64,000 nt of DNA, taken from Pontiellaceae bacterium B12227. GTDB lineage: Bacteria; Verrucomicrobiota; Kiritimatiellia; Kiritimatiellales; Pontiellaceae. The stretch's first letter is position 1, and every line of letters begins with the position of its first letter. Made by a program: the position numbers and the translations under genes. Location: NCBI GenBank assembly GCA_029432775.1, contig JAROAZ010000023.1, forward strand, positions 45,860 to 109,859. The letters run 5' to 3'. The notes below the pieces were generated by a model. It was not told where the DNA came from. It was given only the letters and a program-made list of their open reading frames with translations, and searched no databases. Of this stretch, positions 41,809-50,652 are shown piece after piece.

Positions 41809-44104
41809 CGTTATTTTTTCCGCCTTCAATGCGCGCTATGCCCACACCTCGTTCGGGGCGCGCTACCTGCTGGCGAATATGGGCGAATTGAAAGAGCGCT
41901 CGCGGCTCATTGAATTCGATCTGCAGGTGCAGCCGCGCATCGCGGTTGAAAAAATCCTCCGCCATGAGCCGAAGGTGGTCTGCATCGGCTGCTATATCTG
42001 GAACATTGATCTCGTCACCAAAGTCGCCGCCCTGCTCAAAGCCGTCCGCCCCGAAGTGCAGCTCGTCCTCGGTGGCCCGGAAATCTCCTACGAAACCGAG
42101 GAGCAGGAAATTTTCCCACACGCCGACTATGTCGTCTGCGGCGAAGGCGAAATCGAAGTCCCGAAACTCTGCCAACAGATCCTCTCGCAAAGGCGCAAAG
42201 ACGCAAAGAAAGAGAATCTCGCAGTTTGTAATCTTGGCGACTTCGCGCCTTTGCGAGAGACAAAAACAATCCACGCCGAGCCGGTGGACGTGACGCAGAT
42301 TGAGCTTCCGTACGATCTCTATTCCGATCAGGACATCAAACACCGGGCAATTTATGTGGAAGCCTCGCGCGGTTGCCCGTTCCGTTGCGAATACTGCATG
42401 TCTTCGCTCGATCCCTGCGTACGCTATTTCCCGGAAGAAAAACTGTTTCCAGCCTTTGGAAGACTGCTCGACCGCGGGGCGCTGAACTTTAAATTTGTCG
42501 ACCGCACCTTTAACATCGATATCCAGTTCGCCCTCAAGGTGCTGGCCTTTTTCAAGGAACGATATCAGCCCGGCATGATGCTCCACTTCGAGGTCATTCC
42601 CAGCCATCTGCCGGATGAGCTGATGGACGCCGTCAAAGACTGCCCGCCTGGCATGCTCCAGTTTGAAGTCGGGATTCAGACCTTCAACGAAACGGTCGCC
42701 CATCGCATTCAGCGCCCGTTGGATATTCCAAAGATCGAAGCCAACATGCGCCGCCTGCGCAACGAAACCGGCGTGCACATTCACTCGGATCTCATTGCCG
42801 GACTGCCGGGCGAAGACCTTGAAAGCTTCGAAGCCGGATTCAACCGACTCCTCGCCCTTAATCCGCAGGAAATCCAATTAGGCATCCTCAAACGGCTCCG
42901 CGGTGCACCGATCGATCGCCATTCCAAAGATTGGAAGATGGTCTACAGCGCGCACGCCCCCTACGAAATACTCAGCACCAGCCAGATTTCCTTTGAAGAC
43001 ATGCAACGCGTCCAACGTTTCGCCCGCTACTGGAACCTGGTGGTCAACAACGGACAGTTCATCAGCACCGCCCCCCTGCTCTGGGAACAAGGCCGACAGG
43101 ATGTCGGCGATACGCCCGTACCGCCCGCTCCTGTACCGCCTGCTTCCAGCAGGCTCCTTGAAACCATCGGCTTCAACCCGCATCAGGAAGTCCGCCAAAG
43201 TCAGCGCAAAAACTATCCGCACTGGACACAGGAAGGGTGCACCTATTTCATAACCTTCCGTTTAGCCGATTCCATTCCGCAGTCCCGGATAAAGGCATAC
43301 GAGGAACTGCGCCGAAAATGGGAAGAGCATCACCATCCCCCCTACTTAGAACAGGAACGCGAACGCTTCAAAGCACTGTTTTCGGAACGGGTCAATGACT
43401 GGCTAGACGAAGGAGCCGGTTCCTGCTGTTTGCGAGATCCCGAAATATCGAAGGCAGTTGCCGATACCCTGCTGCACTTCAATGGCGAACGCTATGAGCT
43501 GGACGAATGGGTCATCATGCCAAACCACGTTCATGTGCTGGTGAAACCGCTCGGGGACCATCAACTCTCCGACATTCTGCACTCGTGGAAATCATTTTCC
43601 GCCCACGAGGTAAACAAAGGTCAAGCACGCACGGGACAGCTGTGGCAAAAAGAGAGTTATGACCATATCGTTCGTGATCTGGAAGAGTTAAATCGGATAC
43701 GGGATTATATCAGGCGCAATCCGGAAAAGGCAGGCATTCGGGTTTGCCATGCGGGGAGCAGGCGGGACGCCTGCGATACATCCCCCTCCGTACCGCAGGC
43801 GTCCCGCCTGCCTTCATCCGCCTTTGCGGCCTTCATGAAGTTTTCTGACTGGCTTTACGCCAAAACTGATACGACCGGAAACCTGCACATGATCCGGCTG
43901 GCCAAGCTACTGATGGAGTTCCAGACCCTGGAACTCGGGCTGGATGAAAAGGTCGTGGCCGAAGCGCTTTGGACCGACTATCAGCGTGGCAACCGGCCCG
44001 ATATGCCCGGCTTTCTGAAAAAGTTCGGCTTTGAAAAACGTGACACCGGAGCCGCCAAACCCTCTACTCCAATGGCCCGGCAGAACCGGCACCTACAGGA
44101 ATAA
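41801..44104 (+). CDS. B12-binding radical SAM protein (DUF4080) with an in-frame RAYT transposase insertion
   Basis: 767 residues. An N-terminal cobalamin-binding domain (1-127) and a radical SAM core with C192, C196, C199 (RGCPFRCEYC) fit the B12-radical-SAM DUF4080 family, whose members are about 500-580 residues. Two inserts explain the extra length. Residues 128-156 are translation of a REP palindrome. Residues ~431-672 are a REP-associated Y1 transposase with the HUH motif MPNHVHVL (His576, His578) and catalytic Tyr620. The host DUF4080 part resumes at FMKFSDWLYAKTDTTG. The frame stays open throughout. Whether the enzyme still works, and its substrate, are unknown. Confidence 0.85.
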   Translation: MADVIFSAFNARYAHTSFGARYLLANMGELKERSRLIEFDLQVQPRIAVEKILRHEPKVVCIGCYIWNIDLVTKVAALLKAVRPEVQLVLGGPEISYETEEQEIFPHADYVVCGEGEIEVPKLCQQILSQRRKDAKKENLAVCNLGDFAPLRETKTIHAEPVDVTQIELPYDLYSDQDIKHRAIYVEASRGCPFRCEYCMSSLDPCVRYFPEEKLFPAFGRLLDRGALNFKFVDRTFNIDIQFALKVLAFFKERYQPGMMLHFEVIPSHLPDELMDAVKDCPPGMLQFEVGIQTFNETVAHRIQRPLDIPKIEANMRRLRNETGVHIHSDLIAGLPGEDLESFEAGFNRLLALNPQEIQLGILKRLRGAPIDRHSKDWKMVYSAHAPYEILSTSQISFEDMQRVQRFARYWNLVVNNGQFISTAPLLWEQGRQDVGDTPVPPAPVPPASSRLLETIGFNPHQEVRQSQRKNYPHWTQEGCTYFITFRLADSIPQSRIKAYEELRRKWEEHHHPPYLEQERERFKALFSERVNDWLDEGAGSCCLRDPEISKAVADTLLHFNGERYELDEWVIMPNHVHVLVKPLGDHQLSDILHSWKSFSAHEVNKGQARTGQLWQKESYDHIVRDLEELNRIRDYIRRNPEKAGIRVCHAGSRRDACDTSPSVPQASRLPSSAFAAFMKFSDWLYAKTDTTGNLHMIRLAKLLMEFQTLELGLDEKVVAEALWTDYQRGNRPDMPGFLKKFGFEKRDTGAAKPSTPMARQNRHLQE
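42182..42259. repeat. REP-like palindrome inserted in frame in the radical SAM gene
   Basis: Arms CTCTCGCAAAGGCGC (42182-42196) and its exact complement (42245-42259). The encoded stretch (SQRRKDAKKENLAVCNLGD, then FAPLRETKT) is typical of translated REP elements, not of DUF4080 proteins. The length keeps the frame. Confidence 0.8.
43091..43815 (+). mobile_element. REP-associated tyrosine transposase (RAYT) insertion
   Basis: About 725 bp between the two halves of the radical SAM gene. The encoded Y1-transposase domain runs from YPHWTQEGCTYFITFRLAD to RNPEKAGIRV, with the HUH pair and catalytic Tyr. Small hairpins (43138-43154) precede it and a perfect 17-bp inverted repeat (43759-43775 / 43794-43810) follows it; these are probably its REP ends. 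Confidence 0.8.
43759..43810. repeat. 17-bp inverted repeat at the right end of the RAYT insertion
   Basis: CAGGCGGGACGCCTGCG and its exact complement with an 18-nt loop. It is translated (AGSRRDACDTSPSVPQASRL) but is clearly a DNA-level palindrome next to a REP transposase. Confidence 0.8.
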
Positions 44105-44110
44105 CAAATG

Positions 44111-44183
44111 GCCACAAAGAGGCACAAAATTCACAAAGCAAACAGCTCCAGAGGTCTTCGTGCTTCTTGTGCCTTTTTGTGGC
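44111..44183. repeat. REP-like inverted repeat between the radical SAM and PrmA genes
   Basis: GCCACAAAGAGGCACAA (44111-44127) pairs with TTGTGCCTTTTTGTGGC (44167-44183) over 17 bp with one G-U. It fills the gap before the methyltransferase start. Confidence 0.75.
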
Positions 44184-44210
44184 AATCCTCCCGAGGAAAT
44201 GGGAAATAAT

Positions 44211-45071
44211 ATGAGCGAAGAAAATAAAAACAATGGCGGACAGCTAAACCTGGTCGTACCCATCGAACACGCGGAACTGGTTTGCGAATGGGTGCGCGAA
44301 GCATTCGGCAAAGAGCCCATCGAAGTCAACCAGCCCAACGCAGAAGAAACGCAGATTGAAATCTATTTTGGTTCTCTGCTTGAAGCCCGGATCGCGAAAA
44401 AGGCTTTGCCGAATGATCTGTTCATCCGGTTTTCCGAGGCTAAAGAATATAAAGAACAGGACTGGACCACCTTCTGGCAGCACCATTTCCAAACCCTGGA
44501 ACTCGGGAACAACCTGCGCATTGTGCCGGAGTGGGAAGAAGTACGCGACGATGACAAAATCAACATCATCATCAACCCCGGCCTGAGCTTCGGTACCGGC
44601 GGACATTTCACGACCAAGTTCTGCCTTGAAGCGCTGGAGGAAAGTTTCCAGACCCTGGAAATCGATACGATGATCGATGCCGGAACCGGCAGCGGGATTC
44701 TTTCTATTGCCGCCATTAAACTCGGCATTCCGGATATAATCGCCTTCGACTACGATCCAGTCTGCATCGATCAGTGTTCCATCAATGCGGAGCGTAACGG
44801 CGTCGATGGAAAGATTCACTTTTTCCAGGCCGATTTACTGGAGCCCGGCTGGAATACCAAGCCGGCTGACCTCGTCTGCGCCAACATTCTCACCTCCGTC
44901 TTGCTCGATGCCGCACCCATGATCAAACGTGCGGCGAAGAAACGAATCCTGCTCAGCGGCATCCGCGAAATTGAAGGCGACGCTGTGGCCGACACCTTTA
45001 TTCAACTTGGCTGCAAAGAAATTTCCCGCGACGGCGACGGGCAATGGTGCGGCATCGTGCTCGACGTTTAA
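44211..45071 (+). CDS. prmA: Ribosomal protein L11 methyltransferase (PrmA-like)
   Basis: 286 residues. The SAM-binding core is DAGTGSGILSIAAIKLG, preceded by NPGLSFGTGGHFTT and followed by CANIL, all typical of PrmA, which trimethylates L11. The N-terminal ~90 residues form the small L11-binding domain. Several in-frame ATG codons exist upstream; 44211 lies after GAGGAAATGGGA and gives the standard length. Two dispersed palindromes are inside, both read as FQTLE. Confidence 0.82.
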   Translation: MSEENKNNGGQLNLVVPIEHAELVCEWVREAFGKEPIEVNQPNAEETQIEIYFGSLLEARIAKKALPNDLFIRFSEAKEYKEQDWTTFWQHHFQTLELGNNLRIVPEWEEVRDDDKINIIINPGLSFGTGGHFTTKFCLEALEESFQTLEIDTMIDAGTGSGILSIAAIKLGIPDIIAFDYDPVCIDQCSINAERNGVDGKIHFFQADLLEPGWNTKPADLVCANILTSVLLDAAPMIKRAAKKRILLSGIREIEGDAVADTFIQLGCKEISRDGDGQWCGIVLDV

Positions 45072-45129
45072 TCAAATACGCATTCACAAAAGGTTCGAAC
45101 AGTGCCCTCTTGTTAAAAAGAAACTGACC

Positions 45130-46080
45130 ATGAAAAAAAAGACGCATAAAAAACGAAGGGTCCTCGATCGGTTGCTGGACCTTTTCACCATCGGCATTCT
45201 AATCGTTAGCCTGCTTGGTTACTTCGGCAAGTACAATTGGTTCCTTGACCTGTTTTCCCATTTCCGGGTGCAGTATCTGCAACTGTGTCTCATCCCGTTC
45301 ATCATTGCGCTATGGCGAAGGCGGAACAAACTGGCAATCGCACTGGTGCTGCTGGTCTGCCTGAACTACACCTTTGTTCTGCCGCTCTACTTTGGTAAGC
45401 CCTCCCCGGGCAAAGAGAAACCCATTCGCGCCATGCTGATGAATTTAAACGCCGGAAACGGCAATACCGAACAGGTACTTGAAGCCATCAAATTGGCTGC
45501 CCCGGACATTCTTCTGCTGGAAGAAGTCACCCCAAAATGGGCTCAGGAATTAAAGGTGCTGGATACAACCTTCCGATATCGTATTACGGAACCCCAGGAC
45601 GGGTGCTTCGGTATCTCCCTCCTCAGTAAATACCCGCTCGAACACAGTGAGATCGTCGAGATCGGAACCACCGGCGTGCCTTCAATCATTACAGAGGCCC
45701 ATTTCCCGAACGGCGTGATTTCCATTATCGGAACACACCCGCTTCCCCCGGTCGGGACCGACTATTCCAACCAGCGCAATACACAGCTGGCGGCCCTGCC
45801 CGGCTATGTGGAAAAACAGAAATATCCCGTCTTGCTCATCGGTGACCTGAATACCACGCCGTGGTCGTTCCACTTCCAGCATTTGCTGAAGGAGTCCGGT
45901 CTGAAAAACAGCATGCAGGGATTCGGCCATCAACCCAGCTGGCCGAGCGAAAAACTTTTCCTGCGCATCCCGCTCGATCACATGCTGCATGCTGAAGCGA
46001 TCACCATCCACAACCGGATGATCGGCCCGAAAGTTGGTTCCGACCACCTGCCGGTCATCGTGGATTTTTCAGTCAAGTAA
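45130..46080 (+). CDS. Endonuclease/exonuclease/phosphatase-family membrane protein
   Basis: 316 residues: two or three N-terminal membrane helices (IGILIVSLLGYFG, IALVLLVCLNYTFVLPLYF), then an EEP domain with LLEEVTP, IGDLNTTPWS and GSDHLPVIVDF. This is the EEP arrangement with a membrane anchor; phosphodiesterase or phosphatase action outside the membrane is likely, substrate unknown. An earlier start would extend into the preceding gene. Confidence 0.82.
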   Translation: MKKKTHKKRRVLDRLLDLFTIGILIVSLLGYFGKYNWFLDLFSHFRVQYLQLCLIPFIIALWRRRNKLAIALVLLVCLNYTFVLPLYFGKPSPGKEKPIRAMLMNLNAGNGNTEQVLEAIKLAAPDILLLEEVTPKWAQELKVLDTTFRYRITEPQDGCFGISLLSKYPLEHSEIVEIGTTGVPSIITEAHFPNGVISIIGTHPLPPVGTDYSNQRNTQLAALPGYVEKQKYPVLLIGDLNTTPWSFHFQHLLKESGLKNSMQGFGHQPSWPSEKLFLRIPLDHMLHAEAITIHNRMIGPKVGSDHLPVIVDFSVK

Positions 46081-46087
46081 ACTGGAG

Positions 46088-46127
46088 GGGCTGCGGCCTC
46101 GCAGCCCAGTCGCCGAGGCCGGCGACC
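46088..46127. repeat. Two adjacent hairpins between convergent genes
   Basis: GGGCTGCG-N4-CGCAGCCC and GTCGCC-N6-GGCGAC stand side by side in the 51-bp gap between two stop codons. They look like a REP pair working as a bidirectional terminator. Confidence 0.65.
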
Positions 46128-46131
46128 CTTC

Positions 46132-49008
46132 CTACAACAGCCGACCCAGTTGCTGATTCAGCTTCGAGAGCCACGCGTCGAAACCTTCGGCGTCGTAGTC
46201 GTGTTTGAAATGGGAAAAGTTCGCCGGTTTGCTGGCCTTATATTTGGTTCGTCCGCCCATCGCGGAGATCGATTTAATCTCTTCAACCACGCGCGCCATC
46301 TCCTCGGCATATCGGTTCGGATTCGCCACCAATTGCATCAGCGATGCCGTGGATTTCCATAAATAAGTGGAAAGGTCGGCGTCAAAGATTTCCCAGACAA
46401 AAAAGCAATCCTGCTCTCCGCCCAGAAGGCAGAGTACAGAATCCGCGGCCGTTCCAATGTGAATGGGGCCGAGCGACGCAAGATGCTCCTTCGCCAGATG
46501 GTTGACCTGTTCGGCATGACGCGCGTCGGGAGCCAATTGCTCAAGCAGGTCGGCTTGCGATTCAATTCCTTCGCAATCTTCCAACAGCGTTTTGGTGTCC
46601 ACAAAGGCCCGGCCCTGTTTCTCGAACGATTCCAACCGCGTGTTTAAATACGCGGGCAAGACATGCTCCAGGCGGGATTCCATATAGGCCTTCAAATCGC
46701 AATCGGTTACTTCGTATTCCGTCACGGCGAACGCGTTGAACGAAATCGAAACCGTCAGCGCGATGGTTTTGCCGCGCAACGCTTCTTTCAGCGAATTATG
46801 GATCGCGTCGAAGAGCGGGTCTTCGAGTCGAATGGTCTGTTTGACCGACTTGGTCAACCCCGGAAGATTATGCTGATCAAACGCCAGCTCAACTTCAGCG
46901 GCCCCTTTGGAAAATGTGAACTCATCGATCGGCAGCCGGCAGCTATGCGGCCGCTCGCGCTCCCACGTCGGCGTTGTGCTTGCCGGACGCGGCCGGGGCT
47001 TCTCCACCGGTTTGGGCGGTGTTTTGGGCCTGTAGGACGGGGCGGGTGAACTCGAATAACTCTGCAAAGCACTGAAACCGGCAACTTCATCCAGCATTTC
47101 CGGCGGGATCTCGGCAATGAAGCGCGAAGGATCGAGGAAAATAATGCCGCCGTCGCGCTGGCGTCGCACCAGCGGCGCGCAGATGAACAGCTCGTCTTCG
47201 GCGCGGGTGACGGCCACATAGAAAAGGCGCCGCTCCTCGGCATCGCCCGATTCCTCAGCCGCCTTTTTGCTCGGGAACATGTCTTCGCAGGCAAAGAGAA
47301 TAAAGACCGCTTTCCACTCGAGCCCCTTGGCCTGATGTACTGTGCTCAGGCGGATCGCGTCGGCCGGCGCTTCGGCTTCCGCCGCCACTTCCCCATCCAC
47401 GTTGCTCTGCAGCGCGATTTCACTGAGGAATTCCTCGGTCGTTTCAAATTTTGCGGTGAAGTCGATCAGGCCGTCGATATCTTCCTGCCGGTGTTTATGG
47501 TTATCGAAATTTTCGACCATATATTCCGAATAGAACTCTTTCACGAAACGGTGGATCACCTCGCCGGGATCGTCCTGCAGGTTTTCCCCGCGATAAGCTG
47601 CGAAAACGGGTGCGATTTTTTCCCAATCCGGCTGGGCGGCTTTCGGAAGCGCGGCACCGACTTCCGCGAGGGTTTCCTCGTGCTGGAAATTGCAGCGCCC
47701 ACCGAACTTCCGAAAGATTTTGAGCGCGGTTTTCGGTCCCACTTTCGGGAACATTTCCACCAGCCGCGTAAAGGCCATTTCATCGCTCGGATTGGCGATC
47801 AGTTTCAGCGTAGTGCACACATCTTTAATGTGGGCCTGTTCAAAGAAGCGCACACCGGAGGTCAGCATATAGGGCAGCGAGGCGCGGCTGAGCTCCATCT
47901 GCAGTTCCATGGCATGGAAGTGCGAACGATAGAGCACGCATATCTCGGAGAGCGGCATGCCCTTTCGATTCAGCTCTTTCGCTTTTTCAATCACGTAGCG
48001 CGCCTGGACCGATCCATCGCGCGGGCGGAAATAGTGCGGTTGTGCCAGAGAAGCCCGCACCGGCTGCAATTCTTTCTGGAACTGCTCCGGGTTTCCCGCA
48101 ATCACCGAGTTTGCAACGTCCAGAATCTCGGGCGTCGAGCGATAGTTGGTCTGCAGTTTATAGGTGGTGGCATCGGGATATCGTTTTTCGAAATCGAGGA
48201 AGTTGCGATAGTCCGCGCCGCGCCAGGAATAGATGCTCTGGAAGTCATCGCCCACCACCATCAGATTGCCATGGCCGCTGACCAGCTGACGCACCAGCTG
48301 CTCCTGAATGGCGTTGGTATCCTGATATTCGTCCACCAGCACATAGCGGAACATATTCTGATAGTGCGAACGGACCTCTTCATGCTCGTCCAGCAATTTA
48401 AGGGCGAACGCAAGCAGATCGTCGAAATCCATTGCATTCTGTTCTTTCTTACGAACGTTATACCGCTCCAACACCGCGATTACCTGCTCCGCGTTGACGT
48501 CGGTGAGCTCAAAATGATCAGTCACCGCCGCGCCGAGATCGCCCATGCGCCCGCTCGTGACACCCAGCAGACTCAAAATCACTTCCGGCTTCGGAAAGTT
48601 TTTTTTCTCCACCTTCAGGTCATCCATGCAGGAACGAACCAGCTTTTTGGAATCGTCGGAATCAAGAATGGAAAAATCATTACCGAACCCGATCAGGCCG
48701 GCGTGTTTTCGCAGCAGACGGTTCGCAAAAGAGTGGAACGTGCCGCTCATGCCGCGGTCGAACCCGCGGTCGGACTCGGACTCGATCAGCGTCGATGCCC
48801 GTTCGATCATTTCCTTCGCCGCTTTATTGGTGAAAGTGAGCAGCAGCACTTCCCATGGCTGGACGTTTCTCTCTTTAACCAGATAGGCCAGACGATAAAT
48901 CAGGGTGCGGGTTTTGCCGGTTCCGGCGGCGGCCACCACCAGCGCGGGTCCATCGGGTGCGGTGACGGCGGCGAGTTGCTCTTCGTTGAGTTCTGCTTCG
49001 AAATTCAT
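46132..49008 (-). CDS. UvrD/PcrA/Rep-type ATP-dependent DNA helicase
   Basis: 958 residues, superfamily 1A. Motif I is AAGTGKTRTL, followed by TFTNKAAKEM (Ia), LVDEYQDTNAIQ (II), VGDDFQSIYSWRGAD (III) and the C-terminal VHQAKGLEWKAVF (V) and YVAVTRAEDELF (VI). It is a 3'-5' helicase acting in repair or replication restart. The ~300 C-terminal residues beyond the helicase core are unrecognised, longer than in PcrA. No dispersed palindrome lies inside. Confidence 0.92.
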   Translation of the reverse strand: MNFEAELNEEQLAAVTAPDGPALVVAAAGTGKTRTLIYRLAYLVKERNVQPWEVLLLTFTNKAAKEMIERASTLIESESDRGFDRGMSGTFHSFANRLLRKHAGLIGFGNDFSILDSDDSKKLVRSCMDDLKVEKKNFPKPEVILSLLGVTSGRMGDLGAAVTDHFELTDVNAEQVIAVLERYNVRKKEQNAMDFDDLLAFALKLLDEHEEVRSHYQNMFRYVLVDEYQDTNAIQEQLVRQLVSGHGNLMVVGDDFQSIYSWRGADYRNFLDFEKRYPDATTYKLQTNYRSTPEILDVANSVIAGNPEQFQKELQPVRASLAQPHYFRPRDGSVQARYVIEKAKELNRKGMPLSEICVLYRSHFHAMELQMELSRASLPYMLTSGVRFFEQAHIKDVCTTLKLIANPSDEMAFTRLVEMFPKVGPKTALKIFRKFGGRCNFQHEETLAEVGAALPKAAQPDWEKIAPVFAAYRGENLQDDPGEVIHRFVKEFYSEYMVENFDNHKHRQEDIDGLIDFTAKFETTEEFLSEIALQSNVDGEVAAEAEAPADAIRLSTVHQAKGLEWKAVFILFACEDMFPSKKAAEESGDAEERRLFYVAVTRAEDELFICAPLVRRQRDGGIIFLDPSRFIAEIPPEMLDEVAGFSALQSYSSSPAPSYRPKTPPKPVEKPRPRPASTTPTWERERPHSCRLPIDEFTFSKGAAEVELAFDQHNLPGLTKSVKQTIRLEDPLFDAIHNSLKEALRGKTIALTVSISFNAFAVTEYEVTDCDLKAYMESRLEHVLPAYLNTRLESFEKQGRAFVDTKTLLEDCEGIESQADLLEQLAPDARHAEQVNHLAKEHLASLGPIHIGTAADSVLCLLGGEQDCFFVWEIFDADLSTYLWKSTASLMQLVANPNRYAEEMARVVEEIKSISAMGGRTKYKASKPANFSHFKHDYDAEGFDAWLSKLNQQLGRLL

Positions 49009-49069
49009 AATCGGCGCACACTAGCGAAATGTAGATACAGGTTCCAGTCTCGTTACATATGAATGGCAT

Positions 49070-49142
49070 GTAGAGCCTGCGCTATGCGCTGGCTCCAGCG
49101 GTTCCTGCATGCGGGGAAGCCACCGCGTAGCGGCGGCCTTAC
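49070..49142. repeat. REP-like repeat ending at a stop codon, copy 2
   Basis: Aligns with 40034-40101. Its end meets the stop codon (TTA on the plus strand, 49139-49141) of the BrkB gene, exactly as copy 1 meets that of mtnA. Confidence 0.7.
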
Positions 49143-50455
49143 TCCTCTCCCATGAATTTGCGGAGGGTGATGGGATCGAGGGTTTCATCGAGTTTGACGT
49201 CGAGCGTGGCGAGAACTTCATCCGTGACTAAATCCTGTACGAGCCCCAGGTCTTCCGGTGAAGAACCATCGGAAACCATGAGATCAAAGATTTTTTTGGC
49301 CGTCACATGTTCCGGGGCCTGCAGCAGCACATACCCATCGGGCGCTTCCGAAGCCACCGGTCCCAGCAGCCGGGCCCGCGAAAGGACCTCGATGATTTCA
49401 TTCATCAAGCGGATCGGAATATTGTTGGCCCGGGCGTAGGCGACGGTATGCACCGCGGCTTCCGAACTCTGGAAAATGCGGACGGCTTCCTGCATGACTG
49501 AATAGGCCACCCAAAGTTTGGCCACCATGCTGGCCCGCACGGCCGCCTGCTCCTCGGCATAGGTGTCGCGGTTCTGAATGGCAAAAGCCAGCTCCGCACC
49601 AAACAGCAGCACGGTCCAGCTCATCTGCAGCCAGAACAGGAAGATGGGGATATAGGCGAAGGTTCCGTAAATCTTACTCAGGCGAGTAACCCCCACCCCG
49701 AGTTTAACCATCAGAATCTGCAGAATGATGGCCAGTAAAGCACTCGTGAATCCGCCGACCAGTGCCGCTTTGAATTTTACCTGCGTATTCGGAATGAACA
49801 TGAATACGGCAACAAAGGCGACGGTCATAATCAATACCGGCGCAATTTGCAGGAGTATCTCAATAAAGGGCCCCAGCCAGGGAATCTGGCTTGAGAACGC
49901 CGCAAACTTAATCGAAAGAAAGTTAGCCCCGATCATCAGGATCGGCGTAATCACCAATACCGAGAGGTAGTTCCGAACCTTGTCCGCAATGCTTCGGGGA
50001 GACTGCACACCCCAGATTTGGTTGAAGGATTCTTCGATTCCACTCAGCAGTTTAAAGATGATGTAGAGGAAAATGACTCCACCGAAGGCTCCGAGTGCAC
50101 CCATATCAGTCTTCTCGACCATTTCAATCAGGGTAAAAACGGCCTCCTGTACCTGCGGCATATCAGCAGACCATTCAATCAGTTTTTCCGATGCGGTTGT
50201 GAAGCCGATGGCACTGGAAATGGCGAAGAGAATCACCAAAAAGGGAATCATAGCCATGAGCGTGGCATAGGTGAGGGCCGAGGCATGCAGCTTGCAGTTG
50301 TCGTCCTTCACACCCTTCAGTACGAGATGGATCACCCGCAGGGATTCAACGCCGAAGGCATGCAGCCTGGAATGGTGAACCAGATCGATACGCCACAGGT
50401 CGTGCTGAATGAAATGAAGAAACTTTTTCATTCTCTCTATAAATGTTCCTGCCAT
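49139..50455 (-). CDS. YihY/BrkB (virulence factor BrkB) family membrane protein
   Basis: 438 residues: six predicted membrane helices of the YihY/BrkB family in about residues 50-320 (HASALTYATLMAMIPFLVIL, FSGG-like LLSGIEESFNQIWGV, WLQMSWTVLLFGAELAFA), then a ~120-residue cytosolic tail with a winged-helix look (ARANNIPIRLMNEIIEVLSR). Function of the family unsettled (once called RNase BN). The second ATG at 50431 is an equally good start. Confidence 0.85.
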   Translation of the reverse strand: MAGTFIERMKKFLHFIQHDLWRIDLVHHSRLHAFGVESLRVIHLVLKGVKDDNCKLHASALTYATLMAMIPFLVILFAISSAIGFTTASEKLIEWSADMPQVQEAVFTLIEMVEKTDMGALGAFGGVIFLYIIFKLLSGIEESFNQIWGVQSPRSIADKVRNYLSVLVITPILMIGANFLSIKFAAFSSQIPWLGPFIEILLQIAPVLIMTVAFVAVFMFIPNTQVKFKAALVGGFTSALLAIILQILMVKLGVGVTRLSKIYGTFAYIPIFLFWLQMSWTVLLFGAELAFAIQNRDTYAEEQAAVRASMVAKLWVAYSVMQEAVRIFQSSEAAVHTVAYARANNIPIRLMNEIIEVLSRARLLGPVASEAPDGYVLLQAPEHVTAKKIFDLMVSDGSSPEDLGLVQDLVTDEVLATLDVKLDETLDPITLRKFMGEE

Positions 50456-50518
50456 GAAATCAATCCCCGCTTATCGATTAACACGGGAACTTTACGTGGA
50501 TTTCCAAGCATTGGAAAG

Positions 50519-50588
50519 CGTGAAACGTGAAACGTGAGGCGTGAGGCGTGAGGCGTGAGGCGTGAGGCGTGAGGCGTGAGGCGTGAGG
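50519..50588. repeat. Heptanucleotide tandem repeat, 10 units
   Basis: Two CGTGAAA units then eight CGTGAGG units in a row, upstream of the BrkB gene and beyond the end of the outer-membrane protein gene. A related array of five GAGCCGT units lies at 56193-56227. Two dispersed palindromes (50502, 50594) flank it closely. Confidence 0.9.
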
Positions 50589-50652
50589 ATTTTTTCCGAC
50601 CTTTGGAACCTTGTCATCTCAATTCAGGATTCAATCGTCACTCTTCGCGCAC

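Noticed and set aside
47335..49062. 575-codon open frame opposite the helicase
   Set aside because: Shadow frame: the minus-strand helicase carries all superfamily 1 motifs.
50519..50588. CRISPR array
   Set aside because: The units are 7 bp and adjacent, without spacers; no cas gene is nearby.
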